In this document: positions 9,334-19,045 of the stretch, piece after piece
Layout: each line of letters begins with the position of its first letter
How positions within the stretch are numbered: the stretch's first letter is position 1
DNA from: Alistipes senegalensis
GTDB taxonomy: Bacteria; Pseudomonadota; Gammaproteobacteria; Burkholderiales; Burkholderiaceae_D
Length of the DNA stretch: 64,000 nt
Assembly: GCA_023664945.1 (NCBI GenBank)
Contig: JAMPER010000001.1
Coordinates: forward strand, 1,127,473 to 1,191,472
Reading direction: 5' to 3'
The notes under the pieces: model-generated
Databases searched by the model: none
What the model saw: the letters and a program-made list of their open reading frames with translations, nothing else
Told to the model about the DNA's origin: nothing
Position numbers and translations under genes: made by a program

Positions 9334-9843
9334 TCAGTCAAAACTGCTTTCCCCTATCTCGCTCTGGCGGGCAGCCAACCAGGAACAGGCAATATAAAGC
9401 GCCCTGAACTCAGTTTCTGTAACAGAATCATAAAAAATCAGAAAGCGCCTTTTTCCGGCTGTTGTCGAATGCAATCTCAGCAAAAGCAACATCGGCCAAA
9501 TAGTTGTCCCCCTTGCCAAAGCAAACCCCTCTGTATCCAGAGCAGCCCGCTGTCCGAAAAAAGCCTGCCTGGATACATCACGTATATCTTCGCGGATACG
9601 TATTTGCCCGCTTACGGATATATCAATCCCAAAGGTCTTTTTTTCACGAAAGTACAGAAAAATGAAAGAAAAAGCAGCTGCCAAACTGACCGCAAACACA
9701 GCGAAACTGCCATAAAAGCTGAACGTACCAGCCAATCCTGACACGGCAAGAAAACCTGTTATCCCTGCCAGCGCTGCCATTCCCAGTACACAAACTGAAA
9801 AAAAACGGGAAGGATAAACCTGTGCCGATACAGAAAGAGACAT
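9334..9843 (-). CDS. YgfX-family membrane protein
   Basis: This 169-residue protein has two hydrophobic segments near the N-terminus (about 15-35 and 42-62) followed by a soluble beta-rich part, the layout of YgfX/CptA-type proteins. The start MSLSVSAQVYPSRF resembles the family N-terminus and fixes the ATG at 9843. A longer frame from 9888 would begin inside the fabF terminator. A YgfX-like gene between fabF and rpoE is common in Burkholderiales. In E. coli the homologue is described as a toxin paired with SdhE; no SdhE-like gene is adjacent here, and that function should not be assumed. Confidence 0.65.
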   Translation of the reverse strand: MSLSVSAQVYPSRFFSVCVLGMAALAGITGFLAVSGLAGTFSFYGSFAVFAVSLAAAFSFIFLYFREKKTFGIDISVSGQIRIREDIRDVSRQAFFGQRAALDTEGFALARGTTIWPMLLLLRLHSTTAGKRRFLIFYDSVTETEFRALYIACSWLAARQSEIGESSFD

Positions 9844-9873
9844 CACACCCATCCTGGATAACACACCATACTC

Positions 9874-9910
9874 AAAAAAAAACGCCATTCATTGAATAAT
9901 GAATGGCGTT
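9874..9910 (-). terminator. Intrinsic terminator of the fab operon behind fabF
   Basis: A perfect 13-bp stem (9881-9893 with 9898-9910, AACGCCATTCATT/AATGAATGGCGTT) with a 4-nt loop is followed on the minus strand by nine U (9874-9882). It starts 22 nt after the fabF stop and separates the fab genes from ygfX-rpoE. Confidence 0.93.
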
Positions 9911-9931
9911 TATGGCATCGCAGTCTCCCTG

Positions 9932-11179
9932 TCATATCTTGCCAAACAGCAATGAACCGTTTGTACCACCAAAACCAAACGAATTTTTCAGGGCATACCT
10001 GATTTTGCTGTCCCTTGCCGTATTGGGGCAATAATCCAGATCACATTGCGGATCCTGATTGAAAATATTGATGGTAGGCGGTATTACCTGGTTATGAATA
10101 GCCAGCACAGTAATCACAGCTTCCAGGCCGCCCGCACCGCCAAGCAAATGGCCAAACATGGACTTCGACGAACTGACCACCACTTTTTTGGCATGGTCGC
10201 CCAGCGTACGCTTCAGCGCCACCGTTTCAGCCATATCACCTAGCGGCGTCGATGTCCCATGTGCGTTGACATAATCAACTTCATCCGGGTTAATGCCAGC
10301 ATCATTCAACGCATTCACCATACAGCTGCTTGCCCCGCTGCCATCTTCCAGCGGCGCCGTCATATGATTGGCATCCGCGCTCATGCCAAAGCCAACCAGC
10401 TCGGCATAAATCTTCGCACCGCGCGCCTTGGCATGCTCATACTCTTCCAGCACTAAAACACCGCCGCCTTCACCAAGGACAAAACCATCACGATCCCTGT
10501 CCCATGGACGGGATGCCGTCGCCGGATCATCATTTCGGGTTGAAAGCGCCCGAGCCGATGCAAAGCCGCCAATCCCCAAAGGAGATATTGTCGATTCGGC
10601 CCCACCGGCAATCATGACATCAGCATCGCCATAAGCAATAATCCTTCCGGCAAAACCAATACAGTGCAAACCGGTTGAACAGGCTGTCACAATTGAAAGA
10701 TTAGGTCCCTTCATCCCGTAACGGATAGAAAGGAATCCCGAAATCATATTGATAATGGAAGCCGGGACAAAAAACGGACTGATCCGGCGGGGTCCCCGCT
10801 TGGTCATTTCCTCATGCGTGCGCTCAATCATGGGCAGTCCGCCAATACCGGAACCGATATTGATGCCAATCCGGCTGGCATTTTCTTCCGTCACTTTCAG
10901 GCCGCTGTCTTCAATGGCCTGAATGCCTGCTGCCATGCCATAATGGATAAAAGTATCCATATGGCGCGCTTCCTTGGCCGGAATATAATCCTCCAGACGG
11001 AAGTCCTTTACTTCACCGGCGAAAGTCGTGCTGAAAGCAGATGCATCAAAGCGGGTAATAGGCCCGATGCCGGATTTCCCGGCAGTTACCGCACTCCACA
11101 TATCGGCAACGTTATTTCCCACGGGCGAAACGCATCCCAGGCCGGTAATAACGACCCTGCGTTGTCGTGTACGGCTCAA
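9932..11179 (-). CDS. fabF: 3-oxoacyl-[ACP] synthase II
   Basis: FabF (KAS II) condenses malonyl-ACP with long acyl-ACPs in fatty acid elongation. The 415-residue protein has the complete thiolase-fold triad: Cys167 (TACSTGLHC), His307 (NAHGTSTP) and His344 ([10 protein letters not shown]). The start codon is TTG, preceded by AGGAGAAC at good spacing; no ATG fits. It lies 26 nt downstream of acpP and is closed by a strong intrinsic terminator. Confidence 0.97.
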   Translation of the reverse strand: MSRTRQRRVVITGLGCVSPVGNNVADMWSAVTAGKSGIGPITRFDASAFSTTFAGEVKDFRLEDYIPAKEARHMDTFIHYGMAAGIQAIEDSGLKVTEENASRIGINIGSGIGGLPMIERTHEEMTKRGPRRISPFFVPASIINMISGFLSIRYGMKGPNLSIVTACSTGLHCIGFAGRIIAYGDADVMIAGGAESTISPLGIGGFASARALSTRNDDPATASRPWDRDRDGFVLGEGGGVLVLEEYEHAKARGAKIYAELVGFGMSADANHMTAPLEDGSGASSCMVNALNDAGINPDEVDYVNAHGTSTPLGDMAETVALKRTLGDHAKKVVVSSSKSMFGHLLGGAGGLEAVITVLAIHNQVIPPTINIFNQDPQCDLDYCPNTARDSKIRYALKNSFGFGGTNGSLLFGKI

Positions 11180-11205
11180 ACTGTTCTCCTTGAATATATT
11201 CGAAA

Positions 11206-11445
11206 TTACGACTGCATATTGGCAGTGGCATAATCAACGGCCTGTTTCACCGTTGTAATCTTTTCAGCCTGCTCATCGGGAATCTCGATTTCAAACTCGT
11301 CCTCCAGAGCCATAACAAGCTCGACTGTATCGAGTGAATCTGCACCCAAATCATCAACAAAAGATGATTCCAGCTTAATCTCGTCTTCAGCAACACCCAG
11401 TTGCTCTGCAACAATTTTCTTCACACGTTGTTCGATATCGGACAT
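11206..11445 (-). CDS. acpP: Acyl carrier protein
   Basis: The acyl carrier protein holds growing acyl chains on a 4'-phosphopantetheine arm. It is 79 residues long and very acidic. The attachment site is Ser37 in [10 protein letters not shown]. It lies between fabG and fabF, with 150 bp of fairly AT-rich DNA in front, so an own promoter is likely on top of read-through from fabG. Confidence 0.98.
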   Translation of the reverse strand: MSDIEQRVKKIVAEQLGVAEDEIKLESSFVDDLGADSLDTVELVMALEDEFEIEIPDEQAEKITTVKQAVDYATANMQS

Positions 11446-11491
11446 TTATTGGCTCCAGTTATAAAATGATTAGGGAAAATGAAATGCGCGC

Positions 11492-11500
11492 ATTTTAGCA
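11492..11500 (-). promoter_or_regulatory. acpP: Possible acpP promoter (extended -10)
   Basis: On the minus strand TGCTAAAAT forms an extended -10 element about 45 nt before the acpP ATG. No good -35 sits 17 nt upstream. A separate TATAAT at 11555-11560 also lacks a clear -35. High expression of acpP makes a dedicated promoter plausible, but the exact element is uncertain. Confidence 0.35.
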
Positions 11501-11595
11501 AGTTTGCGCCTGAAAGTTTATTCTGCGGTCTTTTGTTTGCAAAGTCGAGAGTTAATTATAGTAAAAAAAGCCGGAAAAAATCACGCTGGCAACCA

Positions 11596-12351
11596 TCAAT
11601 TCATGAACATGCCGCCATTTACATGCAAAACAGCACCGGTAATATAAGATGCCTGCGGCGATGCCAGAAAAGCTGTGGCATAAGCAACATCTTCCGGCGC
11701 ACCAAAGCGTCCAAGCGGAACCTGCCGCAACAGGCCAGCTGTCTGTTCTTCCGTCAGCTGGCTGGTCATATCGGTACTGATAAATCCGGGAGCAATACAA
11801 TTAACCGTCACGCCGCGATTGCCCAGTTCACGCGCCAGCGCACGGCTCATCCCCTCTACAGCGGCTTTGGAAGCAGCATAATTCATCTGGCCTGCATTGC
11901 CCATTGAACCCACAACCGATGTAATATTGATAATCCGGCCATCCCGCTGTTTCATCATACCGCGCAACACGGCCCTGGAAAGTCGGGAAACGGCATGTAA
12001 ATTCACCTCCAGCACCCTGTCCCACTCTTCATCTTTCATGCGCATTGCCAGATTATCCTGCGTAATGCCTGCATTATTAACCAGAATATGAATCGCGGCA
12101 TAGGCCTTTTGCACCTCTTCAATCACAGTGCGGCAACGGTCAGCCTGGCTTACATCCAGCACAACGCCTTTTCCGGCATCCGGCCGAATATGGCCCAATG
12201 CCTCCGTAATAGCAGCGGCACCAGCTTCCGAAGTTGCCGTTCCAACAACAGTTGCCCCCTGGCGTGCCAGTTCCAGCGCAATAGCGTGGCCAATCCCGCG
12301 CGAAGCGCCGGTAACAAAAGCAACCTTTCCACCCAGCATTCCAGCAGTCAT
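11596..12351 (-). CDS. fabG: 3-oxoacyl-[ACP] reductase
   Basis: FabG is a NADPH-dependent short-chain dehydrogenase that reduces beta-ketoacyl-ACP. The 251-residue protein has the cofactor motif TGASRGIG (14-21), NNAG (92-95) and the catalytic Ser145, Tyr158 and Lys162 (NYAASK). The ATG at 12351 overlaps the fabD stop (ATGA). A second ATG four codons later is a weaker alternative. The open frame extends upstream into fabD but without similarity there. Confidence 0.97.
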   Translation of the reverse strand: MTAGMLGGKVAFVTGASRGIGHAIALELARQGATVVGTATSEAGAAAITEALGHIRPDAGKGVVLDVSQADRCRTVIEEVQKAYAAIHILVNNAGITQDNLAMRMKDEEWDRVLEVNLHAVSRLSRAVLRGMMKQRDGRIINITSVVGSMGNAGQMNYAASKAAVEGMSRALARELGNRGVTVNCIAPGFISTDMTSQLTEEQTAGLLRQVPLGRFGAPEDVAYATAFLASPQASYITGAVLHVNGGMFMN

Positions 12352-13280
12352 TTCAACGTCTCCAGCACCTTTTCCAAAGAAGCCTGATCGACAATGGCCT
12401 CTCCCGTAATTGAATTGTCTATCCGGCGGCAAAGCCCGGCCAACACCTTGCCTGGCCCGCATTCCACAACATGGGTAATCCCCATCGAAGCCATTTTCCT
12501 GACCGTCTCAACCCACCTTACCGAACTGGCAACCTGCCTGACCAGCGCATCCTTAATTGCCTCTGGCTCATTCAGAATAGCCACATCCACATTGTTGATC
12601 AAGGGAATACTCGGTACAGAAAAGGTCAACCCTGCCATATACTCTGCCAAACGCTCGGAAGCCGGCGACAAAAGCGAGGAATGGAAAGGAGCGGAAACCG
12701 GCAACATAATTGCCCTCTTGGCGCCTCGGGCCTTTGCAGCTGCACAAGCCCGTTCCAGCGCCCCCTTATGGCCGGCAATCACCAGCTGCGCCGGCGCATT
12801 AAAATTGGCCGGCTCCACCACCTCGCCTTCTGCTGCTTCCGAACAGGCTGCAATCACATCCTCATCGGAAAGCCCCAAAATAGCAGCCATCCCCCCCTGC
12901 CCTACAGGAACAGCCTCCTGCATGGCCTGGGCACGAAAACGCACCAGCCGCACAGCATCGGCAAAAGGAATCACTCCCGCGGCAACCAGGGCAGAAAATT
13001 CCCCCAGACTATGGCCTGCCACCACTTCCGGCCGGGCGCCGCCGGCAGCAATCCAGGCGCGGTAAAAAGCAACCGAAGCGCTTAGCATCACCGGCTGGGT
13101 ATTGGTCGTCAGATCAAGGGCTTCCTTGGGTCCTTCAGCAATCAACCGGGCAATATCCATCTGGATAGCGTCAGACGCTTCTGCCAGTGTCTCTGAAACC
13201 ACCGGATTGCCGGCAAAGCCATTGAGCATTCCAACTGCCTGGGAACCCTGCCCAGGGAAAACAAAAGCAAATTTAGGCAT
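12348..13280 (-). CDS. fabD: Malonyl-CoA:ACP transacylase
   Basis: FabD loads malonyl groups onto ACP for chain elongation. The 310-residue protein shows the N-terminal FVFPGQGSQ, the nucleophile Ser91 in GHSLGE and the catalytic His200 in SAPFHSS. The stop overlaps the fabG start by 4 nt. It follows fabH after 52 nt. Confidence 0.98.
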   Translation of the reverse strand: MPKFAFVFPGQGSQAVGMLNGFAGNPVVSETLAEASDAIQMDIARLIAEGPKEALDLTTNTQPVMLSASVAFYRAWIAAGGARPEVVAGHSLGEFSALVAAGVIPFADAVRLVRFRAQAMQEAVPVGQGGMAAILGLSDEDVIAACSEAAEGEVVEPANFNAPAQLVIAGHKGALERACAAAKARGAKRAIMLPVSAPFHSSLLSPASERLAEYMAGLTFSVPSIPLINNVDVAILNEPEAIKDALVRQVASSVRWVETVRKMASMGITHVVECGPGKVLAGLCRRIDNSITGEAIVDQASLEKVLETLK

Positions 13281-13332
13281 GCGAAACTTTTCTGTTACTC
13301 AGGTTTACATTAATTAAAAACTTTCCTTCAGC

Positions 13333-14319
13333 TTACATTTTTGCCAGAACAGCACCCCAGGTCAAACCGCCGCCCAAAGCAACCATCAATACCTTCTGGC
13401 CAGGCCGGACACGGCCGTCACGAACCGCCGTATCCAGAGCAAGTGGAATAGAGGCAGCCGAAGTATTGCCATGGCGATCAACCGTCTCAACCACATGATC
13501 GCCGGGAATCCCCATTTTCCTTGCCGAGCTATGCATAATGCGGATATTGGCCTGATGAGGAATCAGCCAGTCCACCTCCGATGTCGGCGTGCCTGTCATC
13601 TCCAGCACCTCCAGGCCAACCTTGTCCATCAGCGTAACAGCAAGCTTGTATACAGCCGTGCCATCCATGTAAAGAAAAGCCTGCCCATCTACAGCGCCAT
13701 TGCCCAGTTTGCCTGTAATACAAAGAACATCCCCATAAGAACCGTCCGCATGAAGACGCGTTCCAAGGATACCCGGCTCATCAGAAGCCGAGACAAGCAC
13801 AGCGCCTGCCCCGTCTCCAAACAAAACACAGGTTGTACGATCCTGAAAATTTAGGATACGCGAATAAACTTCAGCGCCAATAACCAGAACTTTCCTGTAA
13901 ACACCGGAACGGATAAAGCTGTCGGCAACAGTCAACGCATAAATAAAACCGCTGCACACTGCCTGAACATCCATGGCGGCACAACCATTTTGAATCCCCA
14001 GTTTCTTCTGTATCACACTGGCCGTATTGGGAAATCCGCCCAAAAAATCCGGCGTGGCAGTTGCCACAATCACCATATCGACATCACCGGGGTCAACCTG
14101 CGCCATTTCCAGCGCCTTTTTGGCTGCTTCCACACCCAGGTCGCTTGAATAAACGCCCGGATCAGCAAAATGCCGGGCAGCAATACCGCTGCGCGAACGA
14201 ATCCATTCGTCGGAAGTTTCCACGCCCTTTTTGGCCAGCATGTCAACCAGCTCCTCGTTGGGAACACGCCTCGGCGGCAGATAACTCCCCGTTCCGATTA
14301 TTTTCGCATACACTGTCAT
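13333..14319 (-). CDS. fabH: 3-oxoacyl-[ACP] synthase III
   Basis: FabH (KAS III) starts fatty acid synthesis by condensing acetyl-CoA with malonyl-ACP. The 328-residue protein has the triad Cys122 (VCSGFIYAL), His255 (IPHQANIRI) and Asn285 (GNTSAASIP). Its ATG overlaps the plsX stop by 4 nt (ATGA), so the two are translationally coupled. Confidence 0.98.
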   Translation of the reverse strand: MTVYAKIIGTGSYLPPRRVPNEELVDMLAKKGVETSDEWIRSRSGIAARHFADPGVYSSDLGVEAAKKALEMAQVDPGDVDMVIVATATPDFLGGFPNTASVIQKKLGIQNGCAAMDVQAVCSGFIYALTVADSFIRSGVYRKVLVIGAEVYSRILNFQDRTTCVLFGDGAGAVLVSASDEPGILGTRLHADGSYGDVLCITGKLGNGAVDGQAFLYMDGTAVYKLAVTLMDKVGLEVLEMTGTPTSEVDWLIPHQANIRIMHSSARKMGIPGDHVVETVDRHGNTSAASIPLALDTAVRDGRVRPGQKVLMVALGGGLTWGAVLAKM

Positions 14320-15419
14320 GCCGATTTCTGCCCCTGTCTCTCCACAACACCGGCATCATTTCCGCTTTCGGCCTTTTGCAGAAATTCAGCCATCATGGTT
14401 GATATACGCAATATAACATTACTGTTAACCGCATCATAAGCACGCCGGATCGCACATTCAAAAGCAAAAACATCCGCGCTGCCGTGACTTTTAAACACCA
14501 GCCCCCGCAAACCCAGAAGACTTGCGCCGTTAAAGCGTGAGGGATTCAGCCTTTCGCGGATAGAACGAAGCGCACGGCTTGCCAGCAAAGCCCCCAGCAT
14601 CGTCAGCAGATTACGCTTAAATTCCGAGACCAGCACATTTCTGAAAAAGCGGCCCAGCCCCTCAACCGACTTCAGCGTCACATTACCGACAAATCCATCG
14701 CAAACGATCACATCGCAGGTTCCCTCAAACAGATCATTGCCTTCCACATTGCCCAGATAATTCAATGCCCCTTTCTGAGCCTCTTCCTTAAGCAATTCCC
14801 CCGCGTTTTTGACCATCTCATTTCCCTTGATCTCTTCCGTGCCCACATTAAGCAGGCCCACACGCGGCCTGGGATTGCCTTCCACAGCGGAAAAAAGCAA
14901 AGAACCCATAATGGCAAACTGATGCAGATGCTCTGCCTCGCAATTGACATTGGCGCCCAAATCCAGCGCATAAGTCGGCCCGCCTTTTTGATTTGGCAAA
15001 ATCGCGCAAATAGCCGGACGGTCAACACCAGGCAGGGTTTTCAGAATATAACGGGAAACAGCCATCAGCGCGCCTGTATTGCCTGCTGAAACACAAGCCT
15101 GCGCTTCCCCTGTTTTAACCTGCTCAATTGCAACCCGCATGGAGGAATCCCGCTTTTTTCGCAAGGCAATTTCAAGGGGATCATCCATTTTCACGATTTC
15201 CGTCGCATTCCTGACAGAAATACGCGGATGGTTTTCTGCACGCCACTTTTTGAGATGTTCTGCAATCTGGTCCTGCAAGCCAACCAGAATCAGTTCGGCA
15301 TCAGGCACTTTTCCAAGAAAAGCCAGGCACGCCGGGATAGTGACCGGCAAACCATGATCGCCGCCCATACAGTCAATTGAAATTTTTATTCTGCCTGATT
15401 CGCTCTGAGCCACGCCCAT
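14316..15419 (-). CDS. plsX: Phosphate acyltransferase PlsX
   Basis: PlsX makes acyl-phosphate from acyl-ACP, which PlsY uses for the first acylation of glycerol-3-phosphate. The protein carries the N-terminal [10 protein letters not shown] signature and has the expected length (367 residues from the ATG at 15419). The start is uncertain: a GGAGGA lies 16 nt upstream of this ATG, and a TTG at 15443 would add eight residues. It lies about 100 nt behind rpmF, as in most proteobacteria. Confidence 0.95.
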   Translation of the reverse strand: MGVAQSESGRIKISIDCMGGDHGLPVTIPACLAFLGKVPDAELILVGLQDQIAEHLKKWRAENHPRISVRNATEIVKMDDPLEIALRKKRDSSMRVAIEQVKTGEAQACVSAGNTGALMAVSRYILKTLPGVDRPAICAILPNQKGGPTYALDLGANVNCEAEHLHQFAIMGSLLFSAVEGNPRPRVGLLNVGTEEIKGNEMVKNAGELLKEEAQKGALNYLGNVEGNDLFEGTCDVIVCDGFVGNVTLKSVEGLGRFFRNVLVSEFKRNLLTMLGALLASRALRSIRERLNPSRFNGASLLGLRGLVFKSHGSADVFAFECAIRRAYDAVNSNVILRISTMMAEFLQKAESGNDAGVVERQGQKSA

Positions 15420-15519
15420 ACGGATTTTCGATCCGTCCTCCAACGGTTTTCAGTCTGAAACAACACGAAATGGCGCACGGTTCATATCCGTTGCGCCATC
15501 CTTAAAAACAACAGGATGA

Positions 15520-15702
15520 TTATTCATCATCCTTTGTTTTCATGACCTTTTTGCCGCGATAATAACCATTCGGGCTGACATGATGACGGCGATGTTTCTC
15601 ACCGGATGTCGGTTCAATCGACAAATTGGGAACATCAAGCGCATCGTGGGAACGATGCATACCCCTTTTTGACGGTGATTTTTTATTTTGTTGGACTGCC
15701 AT
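15520..15702 (-). CDS. rpmF: Ribosomal protein bL32
   Basis: This 60-residue large-subunit protein starts [20 protein letters not shown], the family pattern, and contains the basic [20 protein letters not shown] stretch. AGGAG lies 6 nt before the ATG. It sits between yceD and plsX in the conserved yceD-rpmF-plsX-fab order. Confidence 0.98.
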   Translation of the reverse strand: MAVQQNKKSPSKRGMHRSHDALDVPNLSIEPTSGEKHRRHHVSPNGYYRGKKVMKTKDDE

Positions 15703-15789
15703 AAATTACTCCTGATTCAAAATTTCGAAAATTCTAACACATTCGTGCCATCATATTACGGAAATTCCGTTTTCCCTTTTCCCTGATAT

Positions 15790-16302
15790 TCAATTACTTT
15801 TACCGTTTCCCGCCTTCAGATTTTCCAATATGGCAAAAGGCGATTCATGCCTGCCCGCCTCAAATGAAGCCGTATTTTCCGGACAAACATCGTGCCGCGG
15901 AGACAAAGGCAACGTCAGCAAAACCTCATCTTCCACCAGCACCAGCACATCCATTCCCTTTTCTCCTACAATCACCTCTGTCGGATCCTCGGGAGCCAGC
16001 CCGTCTTCCACCTCATCTGCTTCTTCTTCACTACCAGCCAGCACGATGGCCGTTCTGGCATCCAGCATCATGGGAAAAGCCTCCAGACACCGCTGGCATA
16101 TCAGATTAACGCTGCCTGCCACTGTCAACTCAAGCAACGGATACCCTGACGAATGGATACCTCCTGCCACCCTCCAGTGCAGCTCGCCTGACACATCGGC
16201 ACAGGCAGCTGAAAGCCGCTCCAGTTCCGCTATTTTGGCGACCCCTTCCAATTGCCTGCCTTCCCGGCAAAACCCGGCTGGATCATCAAGAACCGTATCC
16301 AT
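15790..16302 (-). CDS. yceD: YceD family protein (DUF177)
   Basis: YceD (DUF177) is a widely conserved protein co-transcribed with rpmF and implicated in 23S rRNA or large-subunit maturation. The 170-residue product has the metal-binding-like cysteine pair in ICQRCLEAF, an acidic central stretch (EEEADEVEDGLAPEDPTE) and the conserved LPLSPRHDVC. I chose the ATG at 16302 (MDTVLDDPAGFC), which fits the family; the open frame extends further upstream without similarity. It is divergent from maf with 92 bp between them. Confidence 0.88.
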   Translation of the reverse strand: MDTVLDDPAGFCREGRQLEGVAKIAELERLSAACADVSGELHWRVAGGIHSSGYPLLELTVAGSVNLICQRCLEAFPMMLDARTAIVLAGSEEEADEVEDGLAPEDPTEVIVGEKGMDVLVLVEDEVLLTLPLSPRHDVCPENTASFEAGRHESPFAILENLKAGNGKSN

Positions 16303-16394
16303 ACAATCAAATCGGGCGTAAAACCTGCGATAATAACAACAATACCCTGTACCAGTCAAAACATACGAATTCTTTTATTACTTTTTTGTTTGCC

Positions 16395-17018
16395 ATGTCC
16401 TCTTTTTTATCTCCGCGCCTTATCCTTGCATCCGGTTCCGCCTACCGCCGTGAACTGCTCGGCCGGCTGCGCCTGCCGTTTGAAACCATTGCGCCAAATA
16501 TCGACGAAACACCCCATCCCTCAGAATTGCCGCAGGATACAGCCTTGCGCCTGGCATATGAAAAAGCGGCCGCTATCGGAAAAAACCATCCCGGCGCCAT
16601 CGTCATTGGCTCAGATCAGGTCGCCACATTGGGAAACACCCCTATCGGCAAGCCCGGTACTCATGAAAAAGCACTTCGGCAACTTATGGCCATGCGCGGA
16701 AAACATGTCATCTTCCATACCGCTTTATGCGTCTGGGATGGCAGGCAACCCGATCCTGAAAAAACAGTGCAAAAAACCACTGTGCCAACATCCGTCACCT
16801 TCCGCGACCTGCCAGAAACCGAACTGGAAGCCTACTTGCATGCAGAACAACCCTACGACTGTGCAGGCAGCGCCAAAAATGAAGCGCTCGGCATCATCCT
16901 GCTGGAAAAAATAAAAAGCGAAGACCCCACCGCACTGACAGGATTACCGCTTATTGCTCTCACAACCATGCTGCGCCATTGCGGCATCCGCTTTTTTCCG
17001 GAAACCCCATCCCTATGA
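16395..17018 (+). CDS. Maf-family nucleotide pyrophosphatase (YceF type)
   Basis: Maf proteins hydrolyse non-canonical or modified nucleoside triphosphates; the YceF subgroup prefers m7GTP. The 207-residue protein has the N-terminal LILASGSAYRRELL, the GSDQVA motif and the C-terminal GLPLIAL. The ATG at 16395 follows a TTG at 16386 that is less likely. The stop overlaps the next gene's ATG (ATGA). Its location beside yceD-rpmF is conserved in betaproteobacteria and supports the YceF assignment. Confidence 0.93.
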   Translation: MSSFLSPRLILASGSAYRRELLGRLRLPFETIAPNIDETPHPSELPQDTALRLAYEKAAAIGKNHPGAIVIGSDQVATLGNTPIGKPGTHEKALRQLMAMRGKHVIFHTALCVWDGRQPDPEKTVQKTTVPTSVTFRDLPETELEAYLHAEQPYDCAGSAKNEALGIILLEKIKSEDPTALTGLPLIALTTMLRHCGIRFFPETPSL

Positions 17019-17767
17019 AAACCGGCATCCTCTACCTGATTCCCGCCGCATTAGGCACACCAGCCACCGAAGCTGACACCCTGGCCCACATTATTCCTGA
17101 AACCGTCAAGGATACGACTGCCCGCCTCTCCTATCTGATTGCTGAAAATGCCAAATCCGCGCGCGCCCATCTGAAAGAAATTGCCAAAACACGGGAACTG
17201 CGATGCCCCATCCAGCAAATCCGGATCGCCGAACTCAACATCAAAACAGACAAAAGCATGCTTCCCTTACTGCTGGAACCCATCCTGGCAGGCCAGGATG
17301 GCGGCCTCATTTCCGAAGCAGGCGTGCCTGCCGTTGCCGATCCCGGAGCCAATCTGGTTGAGCTGGCACATCAGGCTAGCGTACCGGTTCGTCCTCTTGT
17401 CGGTCCTTCATCCATCCTGCTGGCCCTCATGGCAAGCGGACTGAACGGGCAGCGTTTTGCCTTTAACGGTTACCTGCCTGCCCGCCCGGCTGAACGTGCA
17501 AAACAAATCCGCACATTGGAAAACCGATCCCGGCAGGAAAAAGAAACCCAGATTTTCATCGAAACCCCCTACCGGAACCAGGCACTCATGGAAGCACTCT
17601 GTGAAAATTGCCGGCCATCCACCCAGCTGTGCCTTGCCACCGACCTGACTCTGCCAACAGAATCCATCCAAACCTGCACTATCAGCCAATGGCAAAAAAA
17701 GCTCGCGTCAAAAAGCAGCCCGGATATCCGGAAAAGACCCAGCCTTTTTCTTTTTCTGGCAAATTAG
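17015..17767 (+). CDS. SAM-dependent methyltransferase of the tetrapyrrole methylase fold
   Basis: This 250-residue protein has the tetrapyrrole methylase (RsmI-like) fold: GILYLIPAALG at the N-terminus, SEAGVPAVADPGANLV (about 99-114) and the VGPSSILLALMASG SAM-binding loop (about 129-142). RsmI 2'-O-methylates C1402 of 16S rRNA, but this protein is shorter and belongs to the separate group found next to maf in Burkholderiales, whose substrate I do not know. It is translationally coupled to maf. Its stop overlaps that of the convergent rlmJ. Confidence 0.85.
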   Translation: MKTGILYLIPAALGTPATEADTLAHIIPETVKDTTARLSYLIAENAKSARAHLKEIAKTRELRCPIQQIRIAELNIKTDKSMLPLLLEPILAGQDGGLISEAGVPAVADPGANLVELAHQASVPVRPLVGPSSILLALMASGLNGQRFAFNGYLPARPAERAKQIRTLENRSRQEKETQIFIETPYRNQALMEALCENCRPSTQLCLATDLTLPTESIQTCTISQWQKKLASKSSPDIRKRPSLFLFLAN

Positions 17768-18678
17768 CGCGCCTTCTCCTTTCCTGGAAGCGCCCCGTTT
17801 CCTGTAACCACCTGGTAACAGGATGAGCTGTCCTGTCCCAGCAAAGATTGCAACACCGGCAAAAGCTCATTCAAATACACATCCAGTTTCCAGGGTGGAT
17901 TCATAATAAAAAGACCGCTGCCGCATAACCCGAAACCGCCTGTTGCCGGCCGACAGACCGTCAGCGTCACATCCAGCCACTCCTTTACCGGCAACTGCCT
18001 GAGCTGGCCTGGAAACCGCTTTGATTCCGGGCGTTCGACAAGCGGATACCAGACCATATAAATACCCTCGGCAAAACGCCGCGCAGCATCTACAAGCGCA
18101 GAAATAACACGCCGGTAATCCTGTTTATCTTCATAAGGCGGATCTATTAACACCACTGCCCGCCGGGAAGGAGGAGGCAACTGGCTTTTCAGTGCAGAAA
18201 AACCATCTTTTTTCTCAATAATAACCTGCCTGCCACGGCTCGTCCTTTTTTGCCCATTGGCAGCAGCATGCCTGTCCAAACGATCAAAGCAATCAGACAA
18301 TACCTTGCTTTCCGCAGTATGCCATTCAAAAAGCCGCAACCTGTCCTGATCCCGAAGAGCCTGCCTGGCAAAATAAGGCGAACCTGGATAAAAGCGCAAC
18401 ACCCCGTCAGGATTTAACGCACGAATGACCCCCATATAACCATCTAACTGACCTGGCAAACCGCTTTCCTTCCACAGCCTGCCGATCCCCGACTCAAATT
18501 CCCTGTTCTTTTGCGCTTCAGCCCTGTGCAGAGCATACATACCGGCCCCGGCATGCGTATCAATATAAAAAACAGGAGTCTCCTTCTGGCAGACATACTG
18601 CAACACTTGCAAAAGAACCACATGCTTGAGCACATCCGCATGATTGCCCGCATGAAAAGCGTGCCGGTAACTGAACAT
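17764..18678 (-). CDS. rlmJ: 23S rRNA A2030 N6-methyltransferase RlmJ
   Basis: RlmJ methylates N6 of A2030 in 23S rRNA. The 304-residue protein (E. coli about 280) starts MFSYRHAFHAGNHADVLKH, the family signature, and has the catalytic DPPY motif at 179-182 (LIDPPYEDKQDY). It has a somewhat longer C-terminal tail. The ATG at 18678 is preceded by AGGATGGG. It converges with the methyltransferase gene to its left, the stops overlapping by 4 nt. A TATAGT lies on the minus strand at 18706-18711, but no good -35 accompanies it. Confidence 0.95.
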   Translation of the reverse strand: MFSYRHAFHAGNHADVLKHVVLLQVLQYVCQKETPVFYIDTHAGAGMYALHRAEAQKNREFESGIGRLWKESGLPGQLDGYMGVIRALNPDGVLRFYPGSPYFARQALRDQDRLRLFEWHTAESKVLSDCFDRLDRHAAANGQKRTSRGRQVIIEKKDGFSALKSQLPPPSRRAVVLIDPPYEDKQDYRRVISALVDAARRFAEGIYMVWYPLVERPESKRFPGQLRQLPVKEWLDVTLTVCRPATGGFGLCGSGLFIMNPPWKLDVYLNELLPVLQSLLGQDSSSCYQVVTGNGALPGKEKAR

Positions 18679-19045
18679 GACCCATCCTAAAAAATGATTT
18701 CAGTCACTATACCCTGAAACCCTGCCGGAATAACAAGCATTCGGAAAAACAGCCTCCCGTTACCTGACAACACATCCTGCCACGCCAAAAACCGGCAAAC
18801 CATCCTGAAAAAAAGCCAGGCTACCGCCTGGCAACACAACTGAAAATCAGCCGGCCTGCATTCATCCAGCAATATCCGACCAACTTTCTCTCAACAGCAT
18901 GCCACCCAAAGACCGGCATACACCCGATATAAAATAACCGGCAAAACCTTCCGTTTTCTGGTCATAACAGAAAGCACGCTTAAAAACGTGCCTGCCTTTC
19001 CACCTTCCTTACTGCCAGAAATGCACAAAGCAGCAAAACCGCCTG
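18679..19045. other. Gene-free stretch between rlmJ and cheD
   Basis: No convincing coding frame lies in these 367 bp. The left end holds the rlmJ leader. An intrinsic terminator sits at 18808-18832. The 213 nt between it and the cheD stop form an unusually long 3' untranslated stretch or a room for a small RNA. Confidence 0.6.
18808..18832 (-). terminator. Intrinsic terminator downstream of cheD
   Basis: GCCAGGC/GCCTGGC (18815-18821 with 18826-18832) forms a 7-bp stem with a 4-nt loop, followed on the minus strand by seven U (18808-18814). It lies about 215 nt behind the cheD stop. Confidence 0.8.

Noticed and set aside
9844-9888. Upstream start of ygfX at 9888
   Set aside because: It lies inside the fabF terminator hairpin; the downstream ATG fits the family start.
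18687-18872. Minus-strand frame of 61 codons upstream of rlmJ
   Set aside because: It runs through the intrinsic terminator at 18808-18832 and has no ribosome site.
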